From NCBI RefSeq assembly GCF_002949735.1, contig NZ_CP026681.1, positions 8,150,649 to 8,214,648 on the forward strand: a DNA stretch of 64,000 nt. Direction: 5' to 3'. The notes under the pieces are model-generated. The model worked only from the letters and a program-made list of their open reading frames with translations, had not been told where the DNA came from and did not search any database. This document shows positions 35,886 through 45,949 of the stretch, in pieces. Numbering within the stretch: position 1 is the stretch's first letter; each line of letters starts with the position of its first letter. The stretch is from Nostoc sp. 'Peltigera membranacea cyanobiont' N6 (lineage in GTDB: Bacteria; Cyanobacteriota; Cyanobacteriia; Cyanobacteriales; Nostocaceae). The translations under genes were made by a program, and so were the position numbers.

Positions 35886-36060
35886 AGGACTTACGCAAAA
35901 TTCTCTCAAAAACCTGATTTGTCGTAGCGTTAATTCATGAATTACTGCTACTTCAGAACTTTTTTGAGTAAGTCCTGACTTGGTTTACTCATACCAATTC
36001 TGTATGAAGATCCGCTAAACCATAGGTACAAGAAAGAAAACTACTTTTCCCCTATTCCTT
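35886..36060. repeat. Inverted-repeat element plus copy of an upstream-chlB repeat
   Basis: AGGACTTAC (35886-35894) is mirrored at 35968-35976, giving a roughly 90-bp element with short inverted ends. It is followed by ATACCAATTCTGTATGAAG (from about 35991), a copy of the sequence at 5334-5353. It lies between convergent genes. Confidence 0.6.
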
Positions 36061-36104
36061 TCATTGAAAAATCACAATTTTGGTTAGAAAACCTGTAAAT
36101 AAGT

Positions 36105-39100
36105 TTAGCAAAATAGGCCAGAAATATCAACAAAACCTTTATGAAGATTCACAATATTTGAAACTTCAGAATACATACTTCCGACTTTACCTGATTGATG
36201 GGTAAATAAATTATGACAACCCACAATTATCAGGAGTTCTTGAGCGCGAGAAAATGCAACATTTACCCGTTCTGGTTTCTTAGCAAATCCCACATCTCCT
36301 TTAGTATTGTTGCGAACCATACTCACAATTACAACGGGTCGTTCCATTCCTTGAAATCGGTCTACAGTACCAGTACGAATTTCTAGCGAAGGGAAAAGTT
36401 CAGATTGCAGACGTTCATCAATTTTTCTTAATTGAGCGCCATAAAATGTAATTACAGCGATTTCTTTTTTTGGTTCACCATTGGCAACTTTCTCAGCCCA
36501 AGTGTTCTCAAACTGCTGACACAGACGTTCAATCGCATCAACTTCTAGAGTATTAAAGTAAGAAGTTCCATTTCGTTGCTCTAAAAACTGATTTTCAATA
36601 GGCGTTTTTACCCAAATAAGATGCTGAGATTCTTGGATAATTTCGCTTGCTAAATGATGTGCGCGTTTTGTGTCCGGCTCCAAAATTCCAGATTCTAGTT
36701 TACCATCATAAAATTGATTGATTGCTCCCATAATAAATGGATGCATTCGATATTGTGTAGTCAGCATTTGTTTAATGCTTTCATCAGCCGATTCAAACTG
36801 ACTTTTAAATAGCGATTCTTCTAAAAATTGTAATTCGTCTCGTGTATTGCCCATTGTCTGAGCAACTTCTTCTACAGTGCTAGTATCAAGCATGGGTGGT
36901 AATTGTCGATGATCGCCTACCATGACTAACTTTTTGCCTTTCAAAGCTGGGATTAATAACTCTGGTGGAGTACACTTACTAACCTCATCAATAATGACAA
37001 CATCAAAGGATTTAAATTCTTCCGAAAAACCTCTACTTGCAGCTTGAACGCATGTTATACCGACGACGTTAGCATTATCTAAATATATGCGCCTTAAATC
37101 GTCGCGATCGCCTTCTGTTGGCTGTCTTAATTTTCCAATCCAATCTTGCACAAAAGTCTGATATTTTTTGAGATAAATTTCGTCTTTTTCGAGTTCCTTC
37201 TGCCAAAATTCAAACTGAATATTGATGCCGCGTAATAACTCTATATTAAACAAGTCACCAGCAGAATTCTCTGGTTTAAATTTATCTGGGATTCTTTGCC
37301 ATTCTGTCAACCACCAGTTTCTTTCTTCTATTAAACTATCTGATGGCTGTGGTTGTAACTTTTCTTCTATTTCACGCAAGCTAATTTGTAATTTTTGAAG
37401 CTGTTGTAGAGTAGTTTTAGTTTCCTCTTTTAGCTTTGATAAATGCTCGTGTAGAGAATTTCTAATTATCTCCAATACAGCAAAAGGTTCCAAGGATGAA
37501 ATTAAGGTTTCAAGCTGACTAATAGAAGTTGTCCAATAATTCACTTGATTTGAAAATTCTTGTGGATTTTCCCAAATATTTGATTGGGTTGCTAGATATT
37601 TCTCAATTAAAGTGCGTAATTGAGCAGGTATATTTTGTTGATTAAGTTCTTGCAAGAGATTAATAACTCTGCCAAGTTGCAGATTAGCGTCTTGTTGTGC
37701 TTTTTCTACCTCAGCTTGAGTAATGGATATTTGCTGTTGGCTAATTTCATTTTTTTGAAGTTCATTTAATTGTCGTTGTAGATATTGTAGCTGTTGATCG
37801 GTTTCGGTTTTGACTTTTAAAACGCATTGACGTGCATTTCCAAGAATAGTATCTAATAATTCTTGGGTAATGCGGGTAAGAGTAGAATCGATGTTATTCC
37901 ATTCCCATGATGCACCATAAGTTCGTTGCATTCTAATTAAGAAAACTTGGGTATTTTCAACTAGTAATTTTCGCTGTTTGGGATTGAGTAGCTGATAATT
38001 GCTAAACTGTTGATAGGTTTCTTGCCATTGGGTGCGATCGCTCTTTGATAGCACCATTGGAATCTGACTAAAATTTTCTTGTAAAAAATAGCTAAAATTA
38101 TGTTGTTTACCCCGTCTGTCAGTGAAACCTCCGTCTACTTCATAAGCGATCGCTTTTGTCAATAGCTCCCATTCTGGGAGGTTAATTTTGTAAATTTTTG
38201 GTACTATTGGCAACTTTAATGTATTAGCAAACATCAACAAACCTAGCGGTAAGTCCACTAAATTTTCTGTTAGTGGTAAACCTGATTGCTGACAATCTTT
38301 TAAAGTTTGATACAGATGAGAATGTGCTGTAGATTTCCATTCTTTTACGGCTGAGATAATATAATCAATTTCCCGTTGGCGGTTTTCCCAAATTTGGATT
38401 GTTTGCTGTAGATTTTGCAGTTTGGCAAGATATTTCTGATAATCTGGTTGTACCTGATTTAATAATGCAAAATTCTGTTTGACAACTTCCACTGATGCTG
38501 CAACTTCTAAGATGGCTTGACTCGCCTCTTCAGCATGAGTCAAAGCAGTTTTAAATTCAGAGATTCCTGTTGCTACAGTTTCACGTAACCAAGCTGCTAA
38601 ACCAAAAGCACCAAGCGCCGGACGCACCAGACCAAGTTCATCAGTATATTTTATAGTTTTACGAACATTTCCTAAGAATTCTTCTACTAAACTATTACCT
38701 TCTGTGTATGGCTTTAGAAGTGGCAAGAAATCTGTAACTTCTGGAGCTTCCCAGTTAATATTTGGTACAGTATTTAGTATATTTCCTAAACCTGTAACTA
38801 GAGATTCAACGTTGTTGTATTTTTCTACATTTTCGTTGTAAGATTGTTCTTGGTTTTTAAAATTAGTTTCTATCTTTAACTTATTTTTATTGAATTTTGT
38901 TTGCTGCTGATTGAATTCTTCCTCGGCTTGAAAGTATAGTGTGAATCTTTGCGCTGATAATAGTAATTGACTAAAGATTTGGATATTTTCGAGCCGTTGT
39001 ATAATATTATTTTCGCAGTCAGTTGCTGTATTTTCTAGCCATCTGCCAATCACTTGGTCTTCTAAAAATGGCTGTCCTTCTTCACCAACTTTTTCGGCTC

Positions 39101-40583
39101 TACCCTTGCGTACAGCCCGAATTACTGGGTTATGAACTAATCTACTCAGGGCGTTATCTACTGCTAAATTCGCTTGAGAAGCGATTAAGGTACGTCCACC
39201 TCGAAGGGCTATTTGATAGCAAATCTCAGCAATTACGGTAGTTTTACCGGTACCTGGCGGCCCTTGAATGAGAACAAGATCCTTAGCGGCAAGTACCTTT
39301 TCTACTGCTGCTTTTTGACCGGGATTAGCAGAAGACAATAATAAATCTTGTGGTTGAAGTTCAACAGTGGTTTTGATTTGTCTAGCCTGAGAAGCATCGA
39401 ATAAAAAGTTACCCAAATAGGGATTTTGGGTGTAACCATTATTCAAATCATCTAACGCTTTTTTCTTACGCTGAATTTGCTGAATATCACCAACTGCCTC
39501 GAAACACAAAAATCCTTTATCTGGTAATTTATAACGCTCTGTTGCCATAAATTCAGCTAAGTCGCGTTCTAGTCTGAGGCTGATAATACCACGGTTGATA
39601 TCAACTTCTTCAACAGTGCCTAATTGACGACCGCTAATCCAATTTTTGCCGACAGGAGCAGTTTCAAAAAGTTTTAAATCTTCGTTTTTTGTACGTCTTG
39701 CTCGTTCCCAAAAATTCTCGACATCGAGGGAATTTTGATAAAAACCGTCAAGGGTGGCTGAAGATACATCAATTTCAAAACTAATCCGCCTTTTGAAGTT
39801 ATAGTTATGACTTACATAACGCACGCAAAATTGACGCGCTTTAGCAATTTTTTCTTCAATTTGCAAAAACGCTTTCCAAGCTTTCAGCTGATCTTCTGTA
39901 GGCACATTTTCGCCACAAACTGGTGCGGCGGCGATACGTTTTAATGTCGCCTGCGGAATATCGAGATGATGCTGATGATTAGCCAGTAAACGCAAGCGAC
40001 AAGGTATAGCATAGCTGTCGGCGTGTCCCCGTGATGGTTGTAATAACTGAGCCGAAAGTATTTTTAAGCCGTCGCGGCCATCTTTTTGTACAGCTGCTCT
40101 AAATCCTAATGTTTTTCTGAGCTTGTCAAGTCTTGCGGGTAATGGAGAATCATCGGAGTCTGTTGCTATTGTCAAATCCCAGATTTCCTCTCTTGCCTCT
40201 TTTCCCGCACCCTTGCGACGCACATAAAACAGACAAGGCTTTTTACCAACACATTCATACATTAACTCATTGGCGCGATCGCGGCGCTCCCTAAAATCGG
40301 AATATGATTTCAGAGCAGCCTCACCTTCAAGATGGCGGATGAAACTATCAATTGCTGAAGCTATAAACGTATAGCCCCAATCTTCAGAGGTTGTTTTAGT
40401 TTTCGAGGATTTTGCTGTTAGTTTACTTATCGCTACACGAATACGTTCTGCATCGGATTCTGGAATTACACTGGTATGGCTTTTTACTGCAATTTTAAGT
40501 TTTTCACAAATTACTAATAGCTTCTTGCTATCTAAATCTAATTCTTTTGCTAGTTCGTAGACTCTGAGTTTGCCGTTGTTCAT
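36105..40583 (-). CDS. SF1 (UPF1/DNA2-type) helicase with an IF-2 N-terminal domain
   Basis: A 1492-residue protein. Residues 1-55 (MNNGKLRVYELAKELDLDSK, then LKIAVKSHTSVIPESDAERI) are an IF2-N domain closely resembling the start of cyanobacterial translation factor IF-2. The helicase core has motif I QGPPGTGKTT (about 443), motif II VIIDEVSKCTPPE (about 1199), TQYRMHPFI, VDRFQGMERPVVIVS and RVNVAFSRA. About 750 residues, mostly predicted coiled coil, separate motifs I and II. Such long-insert SF1 helicases are frequent in defence islands. I start at 40583 (AAAGGA upstream); the longer GTG frame contains that ribosome site. Target (RNA, DNA or ribosome) unknown. Confidence 0.88.
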   Translation of the reverse strand: MNNGKLRVYELAKELDLDSKKLLVICEKLKIAVKSHTSVIPESDAERIRVAISKLTAKSSKTKTTSEDWGYTFIASAIDSFIRHLEGEAALKSYSDFRERRDRANELMYECVGKKPCLFYVRRKGAGKEAREEIWDLTIATDSDDSPLPARLDKLRKTLGFRAAVQKDGRDGLKILSAQLLQPSRGHADSYAIPCRLRLLANHQHHLDIPQATLKRIAAAPVCGENVPTEDQLKAWKAFLQIEEKIAKARQFCVRYVSHNYNFKRRISFEIDVSSATLDGFYQNSLDVENFWERARRTKNEDLKLFETAPVGKNWISGRQLGTVEEVDINRGIISLRLERDLAEFMATERYKLPDKGFLCFEAVGDIQQIQRKKKALDDLNNGYTQNPYLGNFLFDASQARQIKTTVELQPQDLLLSSANPGQKAAVEKVLAAKDLVLIQGPPGTGKTTVIAEICYQIALRGGRTLIASQANLAVDNALSRLVHNPVIRAVRKGRAEKVGEEGQPFLEDQVIGRWLENTATDCENNIIQRLENIQIFSQLLLSAQRFTLYFQAEEEFNQQQTKFNKNKLKIETNFKNQEQSYNENVEKYNNVESLVTGLGNILNTVPNINWEAPEVTDFLPLLKPYTEGNSLVEEFLGNVRKTIKYTDELGLVRPALGAFGLAAWLRETVATGISEFKTALTHAEEASQAILEVAASVEVVKQNFALLNQVQPDYQKYLAKLQNLQQTIQIWENRQREIDYIISAVKEWKSTAHSHLYQTLKDCQQSGLPLTENLVDLPLGLLMFANTLKLPIVPKIYKINLPEWELLTKAIAYEVDGGFTDRRGKQHNFSYFLQENFSQIPMVLSKSDRTQWQETYQQFSNYQLLNPKQRKLLVENTQVFLIRMQRTYGASWEWNNIDSTLTRITQELLDTILGNARQCVLKVKTETDQQLQYLQRQLNELQKNEISQQQISITQAEVEKAQQDANLQLGRVINLLQELNQQNIPAQLRTLIEKYLATQSNIWENPQEFSNQVNYWTTSISQLETLISSLEPFAVLEIIRNSLHEHLSKLKEETKTTLQQLQKLQISLREIEEKLQPQPSDSLIEERNWWLTEWQRIPDKFKPENSAGDLFNIELLRGINIQFEFWQKELEKDEIYLKKYQTFVQDWIGKLRQPTEGDRDDLRRIYLDNANVVGITCVQAASRGFSEEFKSFDVVIIDEVSKCTPPELLIPALKGKKLVMVGDHRQLPPMLDTSTVEEVAQTMGNTRDELQFLEESLFKSQFESADESIKQMLTTQYRMHPFIMGAINQFYDGKLESGILEPDTKRAHHLASEIIQESQHLIWVKTPIENQFLEQRNGTSYFNTLEVDAIERLCQQFENTWAEKVANGEPKKEIAVITFYGAQLRKIDERLQSELFPSLEIRTGTVDRFQGMERPVVIVSMVRNNTKGDVGFAKKPERVNVAFSRAQELLIIVGCHNLFTHQSGKVGSMYSEVSNIVNLHKGFVDISGLFC

Positions 40584-40689
40584 GCAGTAGTTCCTTTGCA
40601 CACAAAATTTTTATATTTTATAGCTTATAAAAGTCCTGATTCAATATAATGATATTCGTTGTAAGTATTGGTACTAACCTGGTGCAGTG

Positions 40690-41052
40690 TTAGCCCAACC
40701 TCCTTGAACGTTTTACGCATCTAAAAACGCTTTTTGCGACTACCACAAGCATGATGATTATGAGACCGTAAAACAAGGCATCTAATAAAAATGCCCTAAG
40801 ATTTATAGTGTCTTCAACCCCGATTGTCCCCCAGCCATCTACAGGTGAGCCAGCATCATCGTCATGCACTATTGGGAATGGGAATCCAGCCGTTAAGGAA
40901 TCACCTATACACTGATTTGCAGGACATGGTTCTCTGAAGCAGGAACAACCAGGAGTAGGAGGATTGTGATACCACAACGATAATATAACGAACGGAATTC
41001 CTAACAATGAACTCAATATTATTGCTGCAATTGCTTCTCCAAATTTACTCAT
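40690..41052 (-). CDS. Small membrane protein, unknown
   Basis: A 120-residue protein with two membrane helices (about residues 8-28 and 90-108) and a Cys- and Pro-rich loop between them (CSCFREPCPANQC, four Cys), which would probably face outside and form disulfides. The end is basic (RCVKRSRRLG). It lies 107 bp upstream of the helicase on the same strand and may be co-transcribed. No family recognised. Confidence 0.55.
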   Translation of the reverse strand: MSKFGEAIAAIILSSLLGIPFVILSLWYHNPPTPGCSCFREPCPANQCIGDSLTAGFPFPIVHDDDAGSPVDGWGTIGVEDTINLRAFLLDALFYGLIIIMLVVVAKSVFRCVKRSRRLG

Positions 41053-41102
41053 CTAAGGAACTTCCAAAGAATAAATTAATCAAAAAAACTCCAGAGGATG
41101 CA

Positions 41103-42020
41103 TCAAAGTTTGTACTGCTGGTAGACTTCACTGGCGGCGCGATGCAGTAAGGAATGTCGCCAAACTAAAGATTTCATATCATCAGCATAACCGCCGCCAA
41201 TTACGCAGGCGACGGGATAACCGCTACTCATACAGGTACTTAAAACCTGCATTTCACGGCGAAAAATGCCAGCATCGGTTAAGGCTAATTTACCCAAGCG
41301 ATCGCCTATATGAGGATCAACACCTGCATCATAAAATACTAAATCTGGCTTGACTTTAGACAATAAATCTGCTAAGTAATTCGCCAAGGTTTGTAAATAA
41401 GCGTCATCCTCCATTCCCACCGGTAAAGGAACATCCAAATCGCTGTTTTGTTTTGTACCAGGGAAATTGACTTCGCAGTGCATGGAGAAAGTAAAAACGC
41501 TGTCGTCGTCTTGGAAGATAAAAGCTGTGCCATCTCCTTGATGGACATCCAAATCGACAATTAGGATTTTTTGGACAAGTCCGAATTTTTGTAAAACGCG
41601 ACAAGCGATCGCTAAATCGTTGAAAATACAAAAACCAGAACCATAATTGGGAAAGGCATGATGAGTTCCACCAGCCGTATTACAAGCTAAACCTTGACTT
41701 AGTGCCAGTTTCGCAGTGAGTATCGTACCACCTACCGCTACACAAGTCCGATTTGCTAATGCTGGACTCCAAGGTAAACCAATGCGGCGCTGTGCTTTGG
41801 GGTCTAGGGTTCCTTCACAATAAGCTTGAACGTAGCTTGGGGTGTGGACTAACTCTATCAATTCTAATGGCGGACGTTCGGGGGTGTGAAATTGTTCTTG
41901 ATTCGCTACACCATCAGTTAACAGCAATTCATAGAGTTGTCGGAACTTAGACATCGGAAAGCGATGTCCTTCAGGTAAGGGAGCAATATAATCTGGGTGG
42001 TAAATAATTGGCAAGTCCAT
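41103..42020 (-). CDS. Histone deacetylase-family amidohydrolase
   Basis: The 305-residue protein has the class I/II deacetylase zinc site: GGTHHAFPNYGSGFC, the zinc-binding Asp and His in VDLDVHQGDGTA, then VDPHIGDRLGKLALTD. In bacteria such enzymes act on acetylated small molecules such as polyamines or acetoin-related compounds, or on proteins. It starts at an ATG preceded by GATT sequence with no strong ribosome site. Neighbours do not suggest a pathway. Confidence 0.92.
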   Translation of the reverse strand: MDLPIIYHPDYIAPLPEGHRFPMSKFRQLYELLLTDGVANQEQFHTPERPPLELIELVHTPSYVQAYCEGTLDPKAQRRIGLPWSPALANRTCVAVGGTILTAKLALSQGLACNTAGGTHHAFPNYGSGFCIFNDLAIACRVLQKFGLVQKILIVDLDVHQGDGTAFIFQDDDSVFTFSMHCEVNFPGTKQNSDLDVPLPVGMEDDAYLQTLANYLADLLSKVKPDLVFYDAGVDPHIGDRLGKLALTDAGIFRREMQVLSTCMSSGYPVACVIGGGYADDMKSLVWRHSLLHRAASEVYQQYKL

Positions 42021-42126
42021 AATCCATAAAATCTCAAGCAGCTAATCCGACAACAAGGTAAAATTTAGCCATAATCACAGCAAAATGCTGCTCTCGTAAA
42101 TCTAAAAATCAAAATTTTAAATCGAT

Positions 42127-43128
42127 ATGATGGAATGGATTACGCCGATAGCATTTATTCTCGCTGGCTTACTGGCTGGAATAATTGGTGAAAAAGTTAT
42201 CTTCAAAAAACTGGAAACATTCGTTAATCATAAACGAATTGCCGGGGGTGATATTATATTTCATTCCCTGCATCGTATGACCTTTATCTGGTTTGTCCTT
42301 AGCGGTTTTTTTTGGGCAATTCTGAGTTCTCCCCTCAAACCAGATATTACCAACGTCCTGCACCAGATTATAACGATCGCACTGCTGTATTCAGTAACCT
42401 TAGTCTTCGCCAGATTGACTGCTGGTTTTGTTGATTTATTTATTCGCAGAGCCGAAGGGGTTCCCACATCACTAATTTCTAACCTTGCTAAGACTACTGT
42501 TTTCGTTTTGGGAACATTAATTATACTGCAAACATTAGGTGTTCAAATTACACCAATAGTCACAACTTTAGGTATTGGTGGTTTAGCAGTTGGTTTGGCA
42601 CTTCAAGACACACTCGCAAATTTGTTTTCTGGTTTTTACTTAATTATTTCTAAGCAAGTTAGAACTGGAGATTATGTAAAATTAGATGCTGGACATGAGG
42701 GATATGTTATAGATATTTCTTGGCGCAACACGACAATTAAAGAAATGTCAAATAATGTAGTCATTGTTCCTAATTCTAAGTTATCTTCGGCGATTTTCAC
42801 CAACTATCATTTACCTGCAAAGGAAATTACTTTAACAATGGATGTGGGTGTAAGTTATGATAGCGATTTGGAACAAGTTGAAAAGGTGACTGTAGAAGTG
42901 GCCAAAGAAGTCATGCGAGAAATTGCACCGGAATTAAAAGACAGCGAACCATATATCAGATTTCATACTTTTAATGATTTTAGTATAGATTTTACGCTTT
43001 ATATGCGCGTCAGCGAATACTTCGATCAACGAATTGGTAAACATCTATTTGTGAAAAAATTACACAAACGCTATCAGCAAGCAGGAATTCAAATTCCTTT
43101 TCCGATTAGAGAAGTATATACAAGATAA
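42127..43128 (+). CDS. MscS-family mechanosensitive channel
   Basis: The 333-residue protein has helices at about residues 4-22, 55-72, 78-98 and 115-140, and the pore-lining third helix pattern TTLGIGGLAVGLALQDTLANLFSGFYL, then the beta domain with VGDYVKLD-like TGDYVKLDAGHEG and VIVPNSKL. It opens under membrane tension to release solutes. ATG 42127 and ATG 42130 are both possible starts. Confidence 0.93.
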   Translation: MMEWITPIAFILAGLLAGIIGEKVIFKKLETFVNHKRIAGGDIIFHSLHRMTFIWFVLSGFFWAILSSPLKPDITNVLHQIITIALLYSVTLVFARLTAGFVDLFIRRAEGVPTSLISNLAKTTVFVLGTLIILQTLGVQITPIVTTLGIGGLAVGLALQDTLANLFSGFYLIISKQVRTGDYVKLDAGHEGYVIDISWRNTTIKEMSNNVVIVPNSKLSSAIFTNYHLPAKEITLTMDVGVSYDSDLEQVEKVTVEVAKEVMREIAPELKDSEPYIRFHTFNDFSIDFTLYMRVSEYFDQRIGKHLFVKKLHKRYQQAGIQIPFPIREVYTR

Positions 43129-43228
43129 TTTATAAAGCCTTGGCGACTAGAAGTTGCGGCTATACAGACGAAACCCGCCTGCGCGGGTTGAAAAACTTGA
43201 TTTATAATCTGCTAGGGCTAGGTGCAAC

Positions 43229-44053
43229 TTAGATTGCTAATGCTCGTTTTTCTAATGGTAGTTCAAAGCGATCGCCTGGTTTCGGCTCAAGTACGCGCGT
43301 CGCCAGATTGTTTTTCTCAAGTAACGAACGAAATTCTTCAGCACTTCCTTTAGTTTGAATAAGTTTCATCAGCACTCCCTCAAAAGTCACATCCCCACCA
43401 GCCGCCGTAGGTAATATTACTTGAGGCTTTAATGATTTTACTACTTCTAAAGAACTATTTTTGCCTTTAATAATCGACCCAAGCAAAGGTAGTGTCATAT
43501 CAATAAACGGTGTAATCACTACATCAATAGGTGCAGCTTGCTGGAGTTGTGGAGAATGATAACCGTGAGGCTCGTAGTATACAGTTAGACCACTCTCCAA
43601 TTCTTTGAGAAGATAACTATTTTCTATCAAAGTGGGGCCAATGGGCGAACCAGGAAAAGCTTTGATTTCAACTTGATTATTTAAATTGAAAGTTTCACCA
43701 TGAGCCAATACTGTAACTTGGGTGTAACCTAACTGCTGTACTACCTTGGCTGCATTGGGAGAAGCTACAACCTTGATGCTGTGGTCGAGTAGCTTTAGCG
43801 TTGGTGGGTGGGCGTGGTCTTCTAAACCCTGAGACAGCAGAATCAAATCAATATTATCTGGTATGGGGCGATTTTGCGATCGCGAACCTTTAAATAACCA
43901 ATCCAAATTGCTGAAAATTAACGAACCAACCAGCCAAGGGTCAATTAGTATCCGTTTCCCGCCGATTTCCAGTAACCAAGAGTTGCTGTCGAACCAAGTT
44001 AAAAACATAAATTTCGTAAATTTTGTGAAGATAACGCCTACCTTCATTATCAA
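43229..44053 (-). CDS. MBL-fold hydrolase (UlaG-like)
   Basis: The 274-residue protein begins with a strand pair SNSWLLEIGGKRILIDPWL, then LILLSQGLEDHAHPPTL where the metal motif HxHxDH is partly changed (S-x-G-x-E-D-H), and later VYYEPHGYHSP. The first two His ligands are missing, so metal binding or activity may be altered. The first 15 residues could be a wrong start; an ATG at 44008 (MFLTWFDSN) gives a better family fit. Confidence 0.75.
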   Translation of the reverse strand: MIMKVGVIFTKFTKFMFLTWFDSNSWLLEIGGKRILIDPWLVGSLIFSNLDWLFKGSRSQNRPIPDNIDLILLSQGLEDHAHPPTLKLLDHSIKVVASPNAAKVVQQLGYTQVTVLAHGETFNLNNQVEIKAFPGSPIGPTLIENSYLLKELESGLTVYYEPHGYHSPQLQQAAPIDVVITPFIDMTLPLLGSIIKGKNSSLEVVKSLKPQVILPTAAGGDVTFEGVLMKLIQTKGSAEEFRSLLEKNNLATRVLEPKPGDRFELPLEKRALAI

Positions 44054-44084
44054 TCGTGTCAGCTTTCTTGGAGTGGAGCAAGCA

Positions 44085-44108
44085 AGAGACGCGATTAATC
44101 GCGTCTCT
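44085..44108. repeat. Dispersed AGACGCG palindrome, 24-nt copy
   Basis: A perfect palindrome whose core is AGACGCGATTAATCGCGTCT with two more paired bases each side. It sits just past the stop of the SLH-domain gene, where the following bases on the minus strand could make it terminator-like. Confidence 0.85.
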
Positions 44109-44121
44109 AAAAAAAATGGTA

Positions 44122-45789
44122 TTACCTATTACCAGGAGTCCGTCCACCTTCATCATTACTACCACCGTGAGGATGGGAATTGCTTGGGTAACAGCCCTCA
44201 GCACCATTACCAATTCCTTGGTTACAATGGCGACGCAGTTTCATGCGCTGCGCCGAAGTTTCAGTCTGCCCGTCAACTGCAACTTGCTGTTGTCCAACCA
44301 CGTACTCCGAGGAGATATTTGCTACTTTTCCAGTGCTAGACAAGGCTTGGTATAGCAAAGCAGAGACTTCAGACCTGGTTGCTATCTGTTCAGCATTTAG
44401 CAAGTTCACATTGGGATAGTTGACGACTATACCGCGTTGTGTCAAGGCAGCAATTAAACTGCGATATTCACGAGGAATAGTATTTGCATCGCTGTAAACA
44501 GATAAGATTGTATCCGTATAACCACTAGCTTGATAATTTAATCTTTGCGCTAATGCTACCAAAATATCAAGGCGAGAAAGCTTTTGGCTGGGGTTGAAAT
44601 CCTTGTCAACAACAGGGTTTAAAAAGCCCATTTGATAAACTTCGCTGATGGCATTGTAAGCCCAATTTTGAGTTGAGACATCCTTAAAAGCGATCGCTTG
44701 GCGAGTTTTTCCCTTAGCAAAAGCTTTCCGTAGCATTGCTGCAAATTGGGCACGAGTTATCGGTGCATCTGGGCGGAAAGTCCCATCAGGAAAACCTTCG
44801 AGAATTTCCATTGCTGTCAATTTGGTAATAAAACTTTTAGCCCAGTGGTTTACCGAAACATCAGAAAAACCAGCTTGCAGACTGCGAGACATACTGATTT
44901 TGCGATAGTTCTTTAGCATTTGGCTAATGTCGTAGCTAGAGTTATCGCTGACTTCAGTCACCTGCACCAAACTACCTGGATTAGCTTGCAAAACCTCTGC
45001 TAAATCGGAACTAAAGACGTTAAGAAACGACTGGCGCACTAAAGCAAACTCACCTTGAGTAAAAGAGAGAGGATAAACACTGCTTGCTGAAATTGGTGAT
45101 AAACTCTCTACCTGGAACTGATTACCTTGGAAGGTTTGAGAACTGCTCAAGAAAATAACCCGTTGGTTCCTGACTTGAGTGAAGTAGTCGTAAGTGGTCT
45201 TACCTGCATCAATAGTGCCATCTTGGTCAGCATCAACACCATAAACAGTGCGAACGACCTGGTATTCATTAGGTTTAGCTGACAAAATCAGGTTAACTGT
45301 GGTATTTGCCGACAAACATTCAAATTCGGTGTAGCCAATAAAGCGGTTTTGAGTATCATATAATCGCACGACGATGCGATCGCTAGCTTTTAATCCCTTA
45401 ACAAATTTTGCTTTTTGCTTAATCTTGTACTTGTAATCGCCCAAAAACCGCTCTTGTAAATAATTCTTATCGCTTTTACTCTTGACAGAAATACGGGCAA
45501 TTACTTCGGAAAAATTATTTGCTGGTTGCCAAATTGCCAGGCTAAAACCTGTCTTTCTCCCTTTTGCCGAAACTTTACTACTACTTACCTGAGTGTGACT
45601 CCTTCTTTCTACTTTTTTATCAGCTAAAAGTTGTTGGCCTGTGGAGGAATTATCAGATATTTGGGCAACGGTGGTAGGGAACCCTAAAGCGGCAGATGCA
45701 GAAGCTATTGGCGAAAATATGGCCACAGAGGTTACAGCCAGAACAAATTTGCTTATTTGAGCAAAGTAACTTTGATTAATGTATTTCAT
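44122..45789 (-). CDS. SLH-domain surface protein
   Basis: The 555-residue protein has a signal peptide (FVLAVTSVAIFSPIASASA), a middle region with beta-like segments, and three S-layer homology domains: about residues 308-355 (FSDVSVNHWAKSFITKL, GFPDGTFRPDAPITRAQF), 372-420 (FKDVSTQNWAYNAI) and 440-495 (less conserved). SLH domains bind cell-wall polysaccharide and anchor proteins to the surface. The last 30 residues (GIGNGAEGCYPSNSHPHGG) are polar and of unknown use. Confidence 0.85.
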   Translation of the reverse strand: MKYINQSYFAQISKFVLAVTSVAIFSPIASASAALGFPTTVAQISDNSSTGQQLLADKKVERRSHTQVSSSKVSAKGRKTGFSLAIWQPANNFSEVIARISVKSKSDKNYLQERFLGDYKYKIKQKAKFVKGLKASDRIVVRLYDTQNRFIGYTEFECLSANTTVNLILSAKPNEYQVVRTVYGVDADQDGTIDAGKTTYDYFTQVRNQRVIFLSSSQTFQGNQFQVESLSPISASSVYPLSFTQGEFALVRQSFLNVFSSDLAEVLQANPGSLVQVTEVSDNSSYDISQMLKNYRKISMSRSLQAGFSDVSVNHWAKSFITKLTAMEILEGFPDGTFRPDAPITRAQFAAMLRKAFAKGKTRQAIAFKDVSTQNWAYNAISEVYQMGFLNPVVDKDFNPSQKLSRLDILVALAQRLNYQASGYTDTILSVYSDANTIPREYRSLIAALTQRGIVVNYPNVNLLNAEQIATRSEVSALLYQALSSTGKVANISSEYVVGQQQVAVDGQTETSAQRMKLRRHCNQGIGNGAEGCYPSNSHPHGGSNDEGGRTPGNR

Positions 45790-45949
45790 CTCACACTACC
45801 ATTCGTCTAAAAAGTCAAGGGATACTAAATACCTTTTGACTTATTAATCCCTTGGTAATTGTGGAACTAACATCTAATCAGTCCTGGGTGAGGAGTTATA
45901 AGGCAACAGAACATTACTATATTAAAGAAAGACTTTATTAATCTTCATA

